Source: Streptomyces sp. DH24
Lineage (GTDB): Bacteria > Actinomycetota > Actinomycetes > Streptomycetales > Streptomycetaceae
Reading direction: 5' to 3'
Assembly (NCBI RefSeq): GCF_029813775.1
Contig: NZ_JARVKW010000046.1
Coordinates: forward strand, 1-54,035
DNA length: 54,035 nt
A program made the position numbers and the translations under genes. This document shows positions 28,881 to 36,778 of the stretch, one piece after another. The notes under the pieces were generated by a model. The model ran no database searches. It saw nothing but the letters and a program-made list of their open reading frames with translations, and was not told the origin of the DNA. Each line of letters starts with the position of its first letter. Within the stretch, counting starts at the first letter, position 1.

Positions 28881-30542
28881 CTACCGCAGCACGCCGGTCA
28901 CCAGCCGCGCCGCCCGTTTCACGCGGGGCCGTGCCACCCGGCGTACGACGGGACGGATCACGCGCGCCGTCACGCCGACCGGCAGCCAGCGGACCTGGAG
29001 GCGGCCGGGCGCGTGGCCCTCCGGTTCGACGGTGACCCGGTGCGGGGCCGTGCCGGAGCGGTAGTCGACGCGGGCCGTCAGCGCGGGGAAGTCCAGCGGG
29101 GCCAGCAGCAGACCGGTGTGGCTCAGGCCCCGCTGCGTGAGGCGGAGCAGCGGGTGCCGGGTGCCCTCGAAGCCCTGCAGGGGCAGCGGGGTCGCCGCCA
29201 GGTCCAGCCGCACCCGACCCTCGAAGACGCCGGGGCGCACCGGGGAGAGGCGGAAGGGGACGACGAGGCGGCGCGGGCCGGGCGCGAGGTGCAGGGCCGC
29301 GCGCTGCGGGCCGACCGGAAGCCGCAGACCCGGGTCGTACGTCCGGATCGCCAGGTCGAGGCAGGCGCCGGGGCCGCGCCCGATCTCGGTGATCTCGTGC
29401 CGGAACTGGGCGCTCGGGAACGGCCGGGTCTCCAGCTCCAGGTCGGACACGTCCAGTTCGCGGCGCGCCCACTCGGTGCCGGGGACCTCCTCGCCCCAGT
29501 AGGCGCGGCCGTCGGCGTCCGTCGCCACGTGCCGGGGCGCCACCGCGTGCCCCAGCCCCCGGGCCGCGAGCCGCGCCTCGGGCATTCGGCGGTCGCGGAT
29601 CAGCTGGATGACCACGCGTTCCGCGCGCGGCAGCCGGGCGTAGGCGTCCGGGTCGAGCGTCTCCAGGTAGGGCTCGACGATGTCCGCGAACGCCGTCAGC
29701 CACGCGTCGTCCCGGTAGGGCAGGTCCCCGGAGTACATGCGGAAGTCGTGCTTGAGGAACTTGTAGTCCTTGTCCGGGCGCAGCGCGCCGTGTCCGCTCT
29801 CGGCGAGGAAGGCGTCGACGAGGCGCTGCACGTGCACCCGGTCGCGGACGTTGTCCAGCCGGTCCCGCTGGTTGGAGATCGACGCCGCGCCGGCGGGCGC
29901 GTACGGCGCCACGTACCAGTGGTAGACCGGCTCCGGGATGATCGTGAACGCCCTGGCCAGGCAGTAGGCCCGCGCCGAGAACAACTGGTCCTCGTAGTGG
30001 ATGTCCTCGGGGAAGAGCAGGCCGTGCCGGTCGAGGAAGGCGCGGGCGTACATCTTGCTGGTCGCCAGATGCTCGAAGAACAGCCGGGGGTCGGCCCCGA
30101 TGCCGTCGAGGGTGCGGCGCTCGGCCACCAGGTGCGGCATCCAGGTGGAGCGGCGGCCGTTGTCCACCCGGATGCGCCGCACCGCGCCCATCGCGAAGTC
30201 GATGTCGCGTTCGCGGTGCGCGGCGAGCAGCAACTCCACGGCGTTGTCGGGCAGTTCGTCGTCGCTGTCCAGGAACATCAGGTACGGCGCCCGGGACGTC
30301 GCGATGGCGCGGTTGCGCGGCACGCCGCAGCCGCCGCTGTTCACCGGCAGCCGCAGATACCGGATGCGCGGGTCGTCGGCCGCCAGCCGGCGTGCCACGT
30401 CCGGGGTTTCGTCGGTGGAGTGGTCGTCGCTGATGACGATTTCGAGGTTCGCGTGGGTCTGGCGGCGCACGGAGGCGACGGCCCGGGGCAGGCGGGCGGC
30501 GTCGTTGTGGACGATGACGGTGACCGTGACGTCGGGGGTCAT
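28881..30542 (-). CDS. GT2 glycosyltransferase with C-terminal extension
   Basis: 553 residues; the ATG at 30542 overlaps the upstream TGA (ATGA). The N-terminal GT-A domain (about 5-240) has VTVTVIVHNDAARLPRAVAS, the nucleotide-binding aspartates in ISDDHSTDE, the DxD-type motif MFLDSDDELP and the acceptor-side YEDQLF. The C-terminal 300 residues carry no obvious catalytic motif and look rich in beta strands. The closest relative in the window is the GT2 protein at 36779-38419 (shared NSGGCG.PRN and FLDSDD). It is probably a cytoplasmic enzyme decorating or extending the wall polymer. It is the last gene after the TagF-like gene at 30539-32731. Confidence 0.87.
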   Translation of the reverse strand: MTPDVTVTVIVHNDAARLPRAVASVRRQTHANLEIVISDDHSTDETPDVARRLAADDPRIRYLRLPVNSGGCGVPRNRAIATSRAPYLMFLDSDDELPDNAVELLLAAHRERDIDFAMGAVRRIRVDNGRRSTWMPHLVAERRTLDGIGADPRLFFEHLATSKMYARAFLDRHGLLFPEDIHYEDQLFSARAYCLARAFTIIPEPVYHWYVAPYAPAGAASISNQRDRLDNVRDRVHVQRLVDAFLAESGHGALRPDKDYKFLKHDFRMYSGDLPYRDDAWLTAFADIVEPYLETLDPDAYARLPRAERVVIQLIRDRRMPEARLAARGLGHAVAPRHVATDADGRAYWGEEVPGTEWARRELDVSDLELETRPFPSAQFRHEITEIGRGPGACLDLAIRTYDPGLRLPVGPQRAALHLAPGPRRLVVPFRLSPVRPGVFEGRVRLDLAATPLPLQGFEGTRHPLLRLTQRGLSHTGLLLAPLDFPALTARVDYRSGTAPHRVTVEPEGHAPGRLQVRWLPVGVTARVIRPVVRRVARPRVKRAARLVTGVLR

Positions 30543-32731
30543 GCGAGCTCCTCGGGGCGCGGGGCCGGGGTGCGGTGCTCCAGGGGCAGGACCGGCGGCA
30601 GCGCCTCCTCGGGCTCGCCGAGCAGGACACGGCGCACCACGCGCTCGGCGGCGCGTCCGTCGTCGTACTCGCAGAACCGGCGCCGGAACGCGGCCCGCGC
30701 CTTCGCCGCGCACTCGTCGCGCCAGGCCTCCGTCGCCAGGATCTCGGTGAGCTCCTCCTGGGTGCGGGCGACCGGGCCGGGGGCGTCGGCCATCAGGTCG
30801 AAGTAGACGCCGCGGGTGGTGCGGTAGGTGTCCCAGTCGTCGGCGTGGACGACGATCGGGCGGTCCAGGTTGGCGTAGTCGAACATGATGGACGAGTAGT
30901 CCGTGACCAGCGCGTCGGCGGCCAGGCACAGGTCCTCGACGGGCTCGTAGGAGGACACGTCGATGATGCGGCCGGTGCGGCGCAGGCCGGTCAGCGGGGA
31001 GGCGGCACGCTCGTAGAAGTAGTGGCCGCGCACCAGCAGGACGGTGTTCTCGCCGAGGCGGTCGGCGAGCGCGGCGAGGTCCAGGCGGGGGGTCCAGCCG
31101 GCCTCGTAGTCGCGGTGGGTGGGCGCGTAGAGGACGGCCCGGCGGCCGGGCGGGATGCCGAGGCGGGCGCGGATGGCGCGGATGGCGTCGGCGCCGGCCG
31201 CGTAGTACACGTCGTTGCGCGGATAGCCGTGGTCGAGGGAGACGTAGCGGGACGGGTAGGCGCGCTGCCACATGCGGGTGGTGTGGCTGTTGGCGGAGAC
31301 GCTGTAGTCCCACTTGTCGATGCGTTCCAGCAGGGCCTGGAAGTCCAGGCCCTGGGCGGCGGCCGGGTACGCCATCTGGTCCAGGCCCATGCGTTTGAGC
31401 GGGGTGCCGTGGTGGGTCTGGACGTGGATCGCGTCGGGGCGTTTGACCACCTCGTTGGGGAAGTTGACGTTGTTGACGAGGTACTTGGCGCGGGCCAGCA
31501 CCTCCCAGTAGCGGCGCGTGCCGGGCACGACGTGGTCGGTGCCGGGCGGCAGCAGCGCGGCGTTCTCGGCGGTCACCACCCACACCGGGTGGATGTGCGG
31601 GGCGAGTTCGGCGGCCTTCGCGGCGATCGCGGCCGGGTTGCAGGCGACGCCCCGGTTCCAGTAGGCGGCGAAGACGGCCAGTTCGGGGTCGACGGGCCGG
31701 CCGAGCGCCCTGCGGTACTGGTGGTCGCGGACCTTGTCGCCCACCTGCCGTGTGCGGGTCCGCAGGGCCGACCTGGCGGCGCGGCGGGTGCGGTTGGCGG
31801 CCTGGAAGGCGCGGTACCTGGTGTAGGCGCCGTCCTCCAGCAGGCCCCGGCGGACGCCTTCGAGGCCGGCCGGACGCCGGTGGCCCTCCGGCTTGCGGCG
31901 CACGGCGGCGCGCGACGCCCGCCGGAAGAACTCCCGCGCCACCGCGTCCGGCATCCCGGCCCGCGCGAAGGTGCGCAGACAGTCCCGGACCATCAGCTCG
32001 TACAGCGCCGACCGGGCGGCCCGGCGGCCGTCGGCCAGGTCGAGCAGGGCCTCGTAGCGGTCGACCAGGGCGTAGTGCTCCTCCGGCGTGACCGGCGGGA
32101 CGCTCTGGGCGCGCAGCCGGCGGTCCTCCAGGGTGATGTGCGGCAGACAGGCGACCTGGTCGGCGAGGAGGAGGGCGGCGCGGGCGGCGAACGGTTCGTC
32201 GGCCGAGTCGAGCAGCCGCTCGTTCGCCCGCCAGAACGCGGCGCGCACCGCCCGGTTGCCCAGCAGCGGCGTCAGGCGCAGCAGGTGCGCGCAGTCGTCC
32301 AGGGCGAGCGGGCCGCGTCCGGCACGCGCCAGGAGCGGGCCGTCCCAGGAGGGCAGGCCGGAGGTGCGCCAGGTGCTGCGGACGTGGTCCAGGAGCAGGA
32401 CGTCCACCGTGTCGGGCAGTTCGGCGGCCCGCTCGGCCAGGGTGTGGGAGGCGCCGGCCGGCAGCCCGTCCTTGGCGTGGACGAAGTGCAGCCAGCGCCC
32501 GGTGGCCCGCGCCGCGCCCGCCGCCCGGGCCGCCGCGTCGCCGGTTCCCTCGGGCAGCGGCAGCACCATCATGTCGGAGGCGTGGTGTTCGGCGGTCTCC
32601 TGCGCCCAGTCGCCGACCGCGGCCACCACGACCTCGGTGCCGGGCAGGGGGCGCGCGGCGAGCGAGTCGAGGAGTTCGGCCAGGTGGCCCTGGGTGTTCG
32701 GCCCGTGGACGACGACGCTGAGCTCGGGCAT
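30539..32731 (-). CDS. CDP-glycerol glycerophosphotransferase (TagF-like), paralogue 1
   Basis: 730 residues from the ATG at 32731, with GAAGGAG upstream. The N-terminal 200 residues look like a GT2 domain that has lost its active site: the DxD position reads VHAKDGLP and the first aspartate motif is missing. The C-terminal domain (about 370-710) is a complete poly(glycerophosphate) glycerophosphotransferase, with QTHHGTPLKRMG (conserved His about 441), YPRNDVYY, LYAPTHRDY, the second His in VRGHYFYE and LVTDYSSIMFDYANLDRPIV. Such enzymes polymerise or prime teichoic acid chains from CDP-glycerol at the inner membrane face. The TagH gene ends 109 bp upstream. Confidence 0.9.
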   Translation of the reverse strand: MPELSVVVHGPNTQGHLAELLDSLAARPLPGTEVVVAAVGDWAQETAEHHASDMMVLPLPEGTGDAAARAAGAARATGRWLHFVHAKDGLPAGASHTLAERAAELPDTVDVLLLDHVRSTWRTSGLPSWDGPLLARAGRGPLALDDCAHLLRLTPLLGNRAVRAAFWRANERLLDSADEPFAARAALLLADQVACLPHITLEDRRLRAQSVPPVTPEEHYALVDRYEALLDLADGRRAARSALYELMVRDCLRTFARAGMPDAVAREFFRRASRAAVRRKPEGHRRPAGLEGVRRGLLEDGAYTRYRAFQAANRTRRAARSALRTRTRQVGDKVRDHQYRRALGRPVDPELAVFAAYWNRGVACNPAAIAAKAAELAPHIHPVWVVTAENAALLPPGTDHVVPGTRRYWEVLARAKYLVNNVNFPNEVVKRPDAIHVQTHHGTPLKRMGLDQMAYPAAAQGLDFQALLERIDKWDYSVSANSHTTRMWQRAYPSRYVSLDHGYPRNDVYYAAGADAIRAIRARLGIPPGRRAVLYAPTHRDYEAGWTPRLDLAALADRLGENTVLLVRGHYFYERAASPLTGLRRTGRIIDVSSYEPVEDLCLAADALVTDYSSIMFDYANLDRPIVVHADDWDTYRTTRGVYFDLMADAPGPVARTQEELTEILATEAWRDECAAKARAAFRRRFCEYDDGRAAERVVRRVLLGEPEEALPPVLPLEHRTPAPRPEELA

Positions 32732-32840
32732 CGCAGGACTCCTTCATCTCGTCTCGCCAGGCACGCCTGTGCGGCCATACTGGCATCAATGGGATGAAAG
32801 GGTTAATCCGGTTGGGCCTCGTGAGGGAAACGCCGGCGGG

Positions 32841-33677
32841 TCAGGAGCCGACGGCGGCGGCCTTGGCCTTCGGCTTCGGCTTGGCCTTGTCCGTGCCGCC
32901 GGTGAACGCCTCGTACTCCTTCAGGACCTCGTCCGTCGGACCGTCCATGCGCAGCTCGCCGCGCTCCAGCCACAGCACGCGGTCGCAGGTGTCCCGGATC
33001 GACTTGTTGTTGTGGCTGACCAGGAACACCGTGCCCGCGTGCTTGCGCAGTTCCCGGATGCGGGCCTCCGAGCGCTTCTGGAAGGAGCGGTCGCCGGTGG
33101 CCAGCGCCTCGTCGATCAGCAGGACGTCGTGGTCCTTGGCGGCGGCGATGGAGAACCGCAGGCGGGCGGCCATGCCGGAGGAGTACGTCCGCATCGGCAG
33201 CGTGATGAAGTCGCCCTTCTCGTTGATGCCGGAGAAGTCGACGATCTCCTGGTAGCGGTCCCTGATCTGCTCGCGGGACATGCCCATCGCGAGGCCGCCG
33301 AGGTGGACGTTGCGCTCACCGGTCAGGTCGTTCATCAGGGCGGCGTTGACGCCGAGCAGGGAGGGCTGGCCGCCCGTGTAGATGCGGCCGTTCTCCACCG
33401 GCAGCAGGCCCGCGACCGCCTTCAGCAGCGTGGACTTGCCGGAACCGTTGGTGCCGATCAGGCCGATCGCCTCGCCCTTGTACGCGACGAACGACACGTT
33501 CTTCACGGCGTGCACGCGGCGCACGCCGGCCGCCTTCTCGGTCTGCTTGCGGCGCAGGATGCGGTTGAGGGCGGCGGTCGCGGAGCCGCGGCCGGCGCCG
33601 GTGCCGTTGACGCGGTAGACGATGTCGACGCCGTCGGCGACGACGGTGGGAACGCGGTCCTCGGTGGTGTCAGCCAC
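32841..33677 (-). CDS. tagH: Teichoic acid export ABC transporter, ATP-binding protein (TagH-like)
   Basis: 278 residues from the GTG at 33677, preceded by GAGGAG. Walker A is GTNGSGKS (75-82), the signature is TYSSGMAARL (about 165) and Walker B is VLLIDEALATGD (185-194). The sequence VVADGVDIVYRV at the start and NVHLGGLAMGMSREQI are typical of the Wzt/TagH branch that exports polysaccharides and teichoic acids. The C-terminus ends in a Lys/Ala/Pro tail rather than a long sugar-binding domain. The start overlaps the end of the TagG gene by 8 bases. It powers export of the lipid-linked polymer. Confidence 0.92.
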   Translation of the reverse strand: MADTTEDRVPTVVADGVDIVYRVNGTGAGRGSATAALNRILRRKQTEKAAGVRRVHAVKNVSFVAYKGEAIGLIGTNGSGKSTLLKAVAGLLPVENGRIYTGGQPSLLGVNAALMNDLTGERNVHLGGLAMGMSREQIRDRYQEIVDFSGINEKGDFITLPMRTYSSGMAARLRFSIAAAKDHDVLLIDEALATGDRSFQKRSEARIRELRKHAGTVFLVSHNNKSIRDTCDRVLWLERGELRMDGPTDEVLKEYEAFTGGTDKAKPKPKAKAAAVGS

Positions 33678-34590
33678 GGCCGTAGGTCTCCTCAGCCTTC
33701 CAGAAGTAGATGAAGCCGCCGACGCCGGCGAGCAGCGCCCAGCCCGTCGCGGTCAGCCACACGTGCTCGGGCAGCCGGCTCGCGTGGAAGCTGTCGATCA
33801 GCGCGAACCGCATCAGGTCGATGTAGACGGCGGCCGGGTTGGCCTGGAGCACCGGCAGGACCCAGCCCGGCAGGTCGTCGTGCCGGCTGAGCATGTGGTC
33901 GATGCTCCACATGACGCCGGAGGCGTACATCCAGGTGCGCAGCACGAACGGCATGAGCTGCGCGATGTCCGGCGTCTTGGCGCCCAGCCGTGCCATGGCC
34001 ATCGCGACACCCGCGTTGAAGGTGAACTGCAGCGTCAGGGCCGGCACCGCCAGCAGCCAGGACGCGGCGACCGGGACGCCGAACACCAGCAGGATCACGG
34101 CGAGGGCGGCCATCGAGAACAGCAGCTGCTGGAGCTGCTGGAGGCAGAACGAGATCGGCAGCGCGGCGCGCGGGAAGTGCAGGGCCCGCACGAGGCCGAG
34201 GTTGCCGGAGATGGCGCGGGTGCCCGCCATGATCGAGCTCTGCGTGAAGGTGAAGATGAACACGCCGGTGACCAGGAACGGCACGTAGTCCGGCACGCCC
34301 CTGCTGGTCTGGAGCAGCACGCCGAAGATGAGGTAGTACACCGCCGCGTTCAGCAGCGGGGTCATGACCTGCCAGACCTGGCCCAGCTTGGCCTGGCTGT
34401 ACTGGGCGGTCAGCTTGGCCGTCGCGAAGGCGGCTATGAAGTGCCGGCGCGCCCACAGCTGCCGCACGTACTGCGGCAGGGAGGGGCGGGCACCGCTGAC
34501 GGTGAGGCCGTGGCGGGCGGCGAGCGCCGCCAGGTCGGGGCCCGGGGCCGTGGCCGGTGTCCGGGGCGGTGTGTCGAGAGCCTGGGTCAC
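33670..34590 (-). CDS. tagG: Teichoic acid export ABC transporter permease (TagG-like)
   Basis: 306 residues, GTG start at 34590. It is an ABC-2 type permease with a cytoplasmic N-terminus of about 50 residues and six membrane segments. The family region AFATAKLTAQYSQAKLGQVW leads into the first span, and the last spans carry GWALLAGVGGFIYFW. The length and arrangement match TagG/Wzm permeases. It is the first gene of the tagGH unit and is divergent from the TetR gene; three operator-like repeats lie between them, so TetR control is likely. Confidence 0.92.
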   Translation of the reverse strand: MTQALDTPPRTPATAPGPDLAALAARHGLTVSGARPSLPQYVRQLWARRHFIAAFATAKLTAQYSQAKLGQVWQVMTPLLNAAVYYLIFGVLLQTSRGVPDYVPFLVTGVFIFTFTQSSIMAGTRAISGNLGLVRALHFPRAALPISFCLQQLQQLLFSMAALAVILLVFGVPVAASWLLAVPALTLQFTFNAGVAMAMARLGAKTPDIAQLMPFVLRTWMYASGVMWSIDHMLSRHDDLPGWVLPVLQANPAAVYIDLMRFALIDSFHASRLPEHVWLTATGWALLAGVGGFIYFWKAEETYGRG

Positions 34591-34690
34591 ATCCGCTGCT
34601 TTCCGTCGGGGGGTGGCTGGCGGGGGCGGGCGGTCGCCGGTGGTCTCCCGCCGTTCACGCGGATGTCTCCGCGCGTTCGTCTACGTCGGG

Positions 34691-34803
34691 ACGGGACCGT
34701 ATCGTCGCAACGTGAGCGTAGGCCGATTCGACGTCGGGACGCAACCGTTCCGTCGTCACGCGGAGCCCGGGGTGCGTGAGGACGGGGCCGTATCGTCGCG
34801 ACG
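34691..34803. promoter_or_regulatory. Three operator-like repeats between tagG and tetR
   Basis: Related 22-bp elements lie at 34691-34712, 34739-34760 and 34782-34803. Copies 1 and 3 contain the palindrome ACGGnnCCGT followed by ATCGTCGCnACG. Copy 2 is more diverged (ACGCAACCGT, then TCCGTCGTCACG). Copies 1 and 2 also share ACGTCGGGACG at their left side. The placement in a divergent promoter region makes them the best candidate binding sites for the adjacent TetR regulator. Confidence 0.6.
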
Positions 34804-34806
34804 CCC

Positions 34807-34812
34807 TATGCT
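34807..34812 (+). promoter_or_regulatory. Possible -10 element of a leaderless tetR transcript
   Basis: TATGCT at 34807-34812 ends 6 bases before the ATG at 34819, and no Shine-Dalgarno sequence is present. If it is the -10, transcription would start at or next to the A of the start codon. The third operator-like repeat would cover the -35 and spacer. No clear -35 hexamer is visible. Confidence 0.35.
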
Positions 34813-34818
34813 GGCCGC

Positions 34819-35445
34819 ATGACGACGAACGCCGACGAGCCCCAGCCACGTCCGCGGCGCCGGGCCCCCGCGGGGGCGGCCGTGCTGCGGGCGGACGTGA
34901 CGGAAGCCATCCGGGCGGCCGTCTTCGAGGAGCTCGCGGCCGTCGGTTACGCGCGCATGTCGATCGAGGGGATCGCGCGGCGCGCCGGGGTCGGCAAGAC
35001 GGCGGTGTACCGCCGGTGGCGGTCCAAGCTGCACCTGGTGCTCGACCTGGTCTCGGCGATCGCCGTACAGGGACTGCCCGCGCCGGACACCGGCAGCCTT
35101 GAGGGGGATCTGCGGCTGCTCTACGAGGTGACCGCGCGGGCGCTGCGGCATCCCGTCGCCTCGCAGGTCATCCCCGACCTGCAGGCCGAGGCGGCGCGCA
35201 ATCCCGAGATCGCCGAGGCGCTGCAGAAGGCGTTGCGGGAGGGGCAGAACGGGGTCGCCAGCGGGATCGTGGCGGCGGCGGAGCGGCGGGGGGAGCTGCG
35301 GGCGGGGATCGACCACGAGCTGGCGCTCGACCTGATCTCGGGGCCGCTGTACTGGCGCTCGGTCGTCATTCGGGGGGCCAAGCCGGGGAAGGGGTACCTC
35401 GCGGCGCTGACGCGGGCTACGGCGGGGGCCTTGCGAGCGTTGTGA
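34819..35445 (+). CDS. TetR-family transcriptional regulator
   Basis: 208 residues from the ATG at 34819. The N-terminal helix-turn-helix is clear (about 47-70: MSIEGIARRAGVGKTAVYRR), and the C-terminal ligand/dimer domain is of the TetR_C type (SQVIPDLQAEAARNPEIAEAL, then LDLISGPLYWRSVV). It is divergent from tagGH, with three operator-like repeats between, so it probably regulates its own gene and tagGH. The ligand is unknown. A hairpin-rich gap separates it from the convergent galE. Confidence 0.9.
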   Translation: MTTNADEPQPRPRRRAPAGAAVLRADVTEAIRAAVFEELAAVGYARMSIEGIARRAGVGKTAVYRRWRSKLHLVLDLVSAIAVQGLPAPDTGSLEGDLRLLYEVTARALRHPVASQVIPDLQAEAARNPEIAEALQKALREGQNGVASGIVAAAERRGELRAGIDHELALDLISGPLYWRSVVIRGAKPGKGYLAALTRATAGALRAL

Positions 35446-35578
35446 CTGCCGTCGGCTGGGGTGGGGCGCCGGGACTGTGGCGGGTGTGGGTGTGGGTGCG
35501 GCGGCGTTGCGGTGGCCGTCAGGTGAGTGTGGGGTGCGGCGGCGTTGTCGTGGCCGTCACGGGGTTGCGCGGCCCGGC

Positions 35579-35721
35579 GTTTGCGGGGTGCCGCCGCGCC
35601 CACCCGTGCCGCCCTTGCGGCACGTATGCCCGCGGTGGGGCGCGTCGCCCGTCGCGGGTTTGCGGGGTGCCGGCCGCGCTCACCCGTGCCGCCCCTTGCG
35701 GCACGGGTGCCCGCGGTGGGC
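35579..35721. repeat. 79-bp tandem duplication with hairpins
   Basis: Two copies, offset by 79 bases, begin with TTTGCGGGGTGCC at 35580 and 35659. Each contains GTGCCGC/GCGGCAC around a short CCTT-type loop, then GCCCGCGGTGGG. Copy 2 has the longer stem. It lies in the 288-bp gap between convergent tetR and galE; I see no gene in the remaining part (35446-35578). Confidence 0.8.
35681..35709. terminator. Bidirectional terminator between tetR and galE
   Basis: Perfect 12-bp stem CACCCGTGCCGC (35681-35692) / GCGGCACGGGTG (35698-35709) with a CCCTT loop, located between two convergent genes. It forms part of the second copy of the 79-bp repeat. Confidence 0.65.
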
Positions 35722-35733
35722 GGTGCCGGTGCG

Positions 35734-36714
35734 TCAGGCTCGGGCTGCCTGCGGGTGGTGGTGGGTCCAGCCCTGCCAGGCCGAGGTGACCATGTCCTGG
35801 ACGTCGTGCTTGGCCTTCCAGCCCAGTTCGGTGGCCGCGCGGTCGGCCGAGGCGACGACTCGGGCCGGGTCGCCGGGGCGGCGCGGGGTGACCGTCGGGG
35901 GGCGGTCGTAGCCGGTGACGGCGTTGATCAGGTCGATCATCTCGCGCACCGAGACGCCCTCGCCGCGCCCGATGTTGAGCGTGAGGTCGCGGCCGGGGCC
36001 GGCGTGCAGGGCGCGGGCCGCCGCGACGTGGGCCTCCGCCAGGTCGACGACGTGGATGTAGTCGCGGACGCAGGTGCCGTCCGGGGTGTCGTAGTCGTCG
36101 CCGAAGATGCGCGGGGCCGCCTTCGCGGTGAGCCTCTCGAAGACCATCGGGACGAGGTTGGAGACGCCGGTGTCGGAGAGTTCCGGGGCCGCCGCGCCCG
36201 CCACGTTGAAGTAGCGCAGGGACGCGGTGGCCAGGCCGGTCGCGCGGCCGGTCGCGCGGACCAGCCACTCGCCGGCCAGCTTGGTCTCCCCGTACGGCGA
36301 CATGGGCGCGCACGGCGTCTCCTCGGTGACGAGGTCGACGTCCGGCATGCCGTACACCGCCGCCGAGGAGGAGAACACGAAGGACGGCACACCGGCCGCC
36401 GTGACCGCCTCCAGCAGGACCCGCAGCCCCTCGACGTTCTCGCGGTAGTACTGCAGCGGCAGCTCCACCGACTCCCCGACCTGCTTCTTCGCCGCCAGGT
36501 GGACGACACCGGTGACGCCGTGGTCCGTCAGGGCGCGGGCGATCCGCGCGCCGTCCAGGACCGAGCCGACCACCAGCGGCACGCCGTCGGGCACCCGCTC
36601 GGCGACGCCCGTGGACAGGTCGTCGTAGACGACCGTCCGCTCGCCCGCCTCGGTCATCGCCCGTACGACGTGCGCTCCGATGTAGCCGGCGCCGCCGGTG
36701 ATCAGCCAGGTCAT
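35734..36714 (-). CDS. galE: UDP-glucose 4-epimerase
   Basis: 326 residues from the ATG at 36714. It is an extended short-chain dehydrogenase with the NAD-binding motif GGAGYIG (7-13), the catalytic serine in FVFSSSAAVYG and the Y-xxx-K pair in SPYGETK (Y141, K145), followed by TGRATGLATASLRYFNVAGA. It interconverts UDP-glucose and UDP-galactose (or the N-acetyl forms). Its position 64 bp behind a GT2 gene suggests it supplies a sugar nucleotide for the wall polymer rather than serving galactose catabolism; galT and galK are not nearby. Confidence 0.92.
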   Translation of the reverse strand: MTWLITGGAGYIGAHVVRAMTEAGERTVVYDDLSTGVAERVPDGVPLVVGSVLDGARIARALTDHGVTGVVHLAAKKQVGESVELPLQYYRENVEGLRVLLEAVTAAGVPSFVFSSSAAVYGMPDVDLVTEETPCAPMSPYGETKLAGEWLVRATGRATGLATASLRYFNVAGAAAPELSDTGVSNLVPMVFERLTAKAAPRIFGDDYDTPDGTCVRDYIHVVDLAEAHVAAARALHAGPGRDLTLNIGRGEGVSVREMIDLINAVTGYDRPPTVTPRRPGDPARVVASADRAATELGWKAKHDVQDMVTSAWQGWTHHHPQAARA

Positions 36715-36778
36715 GTCGGCCGTCCCCTCGTCTGTTGGCCCGAATGGGTGGTGCTTGGCGCGGTCGGGCCGCTCGCTA

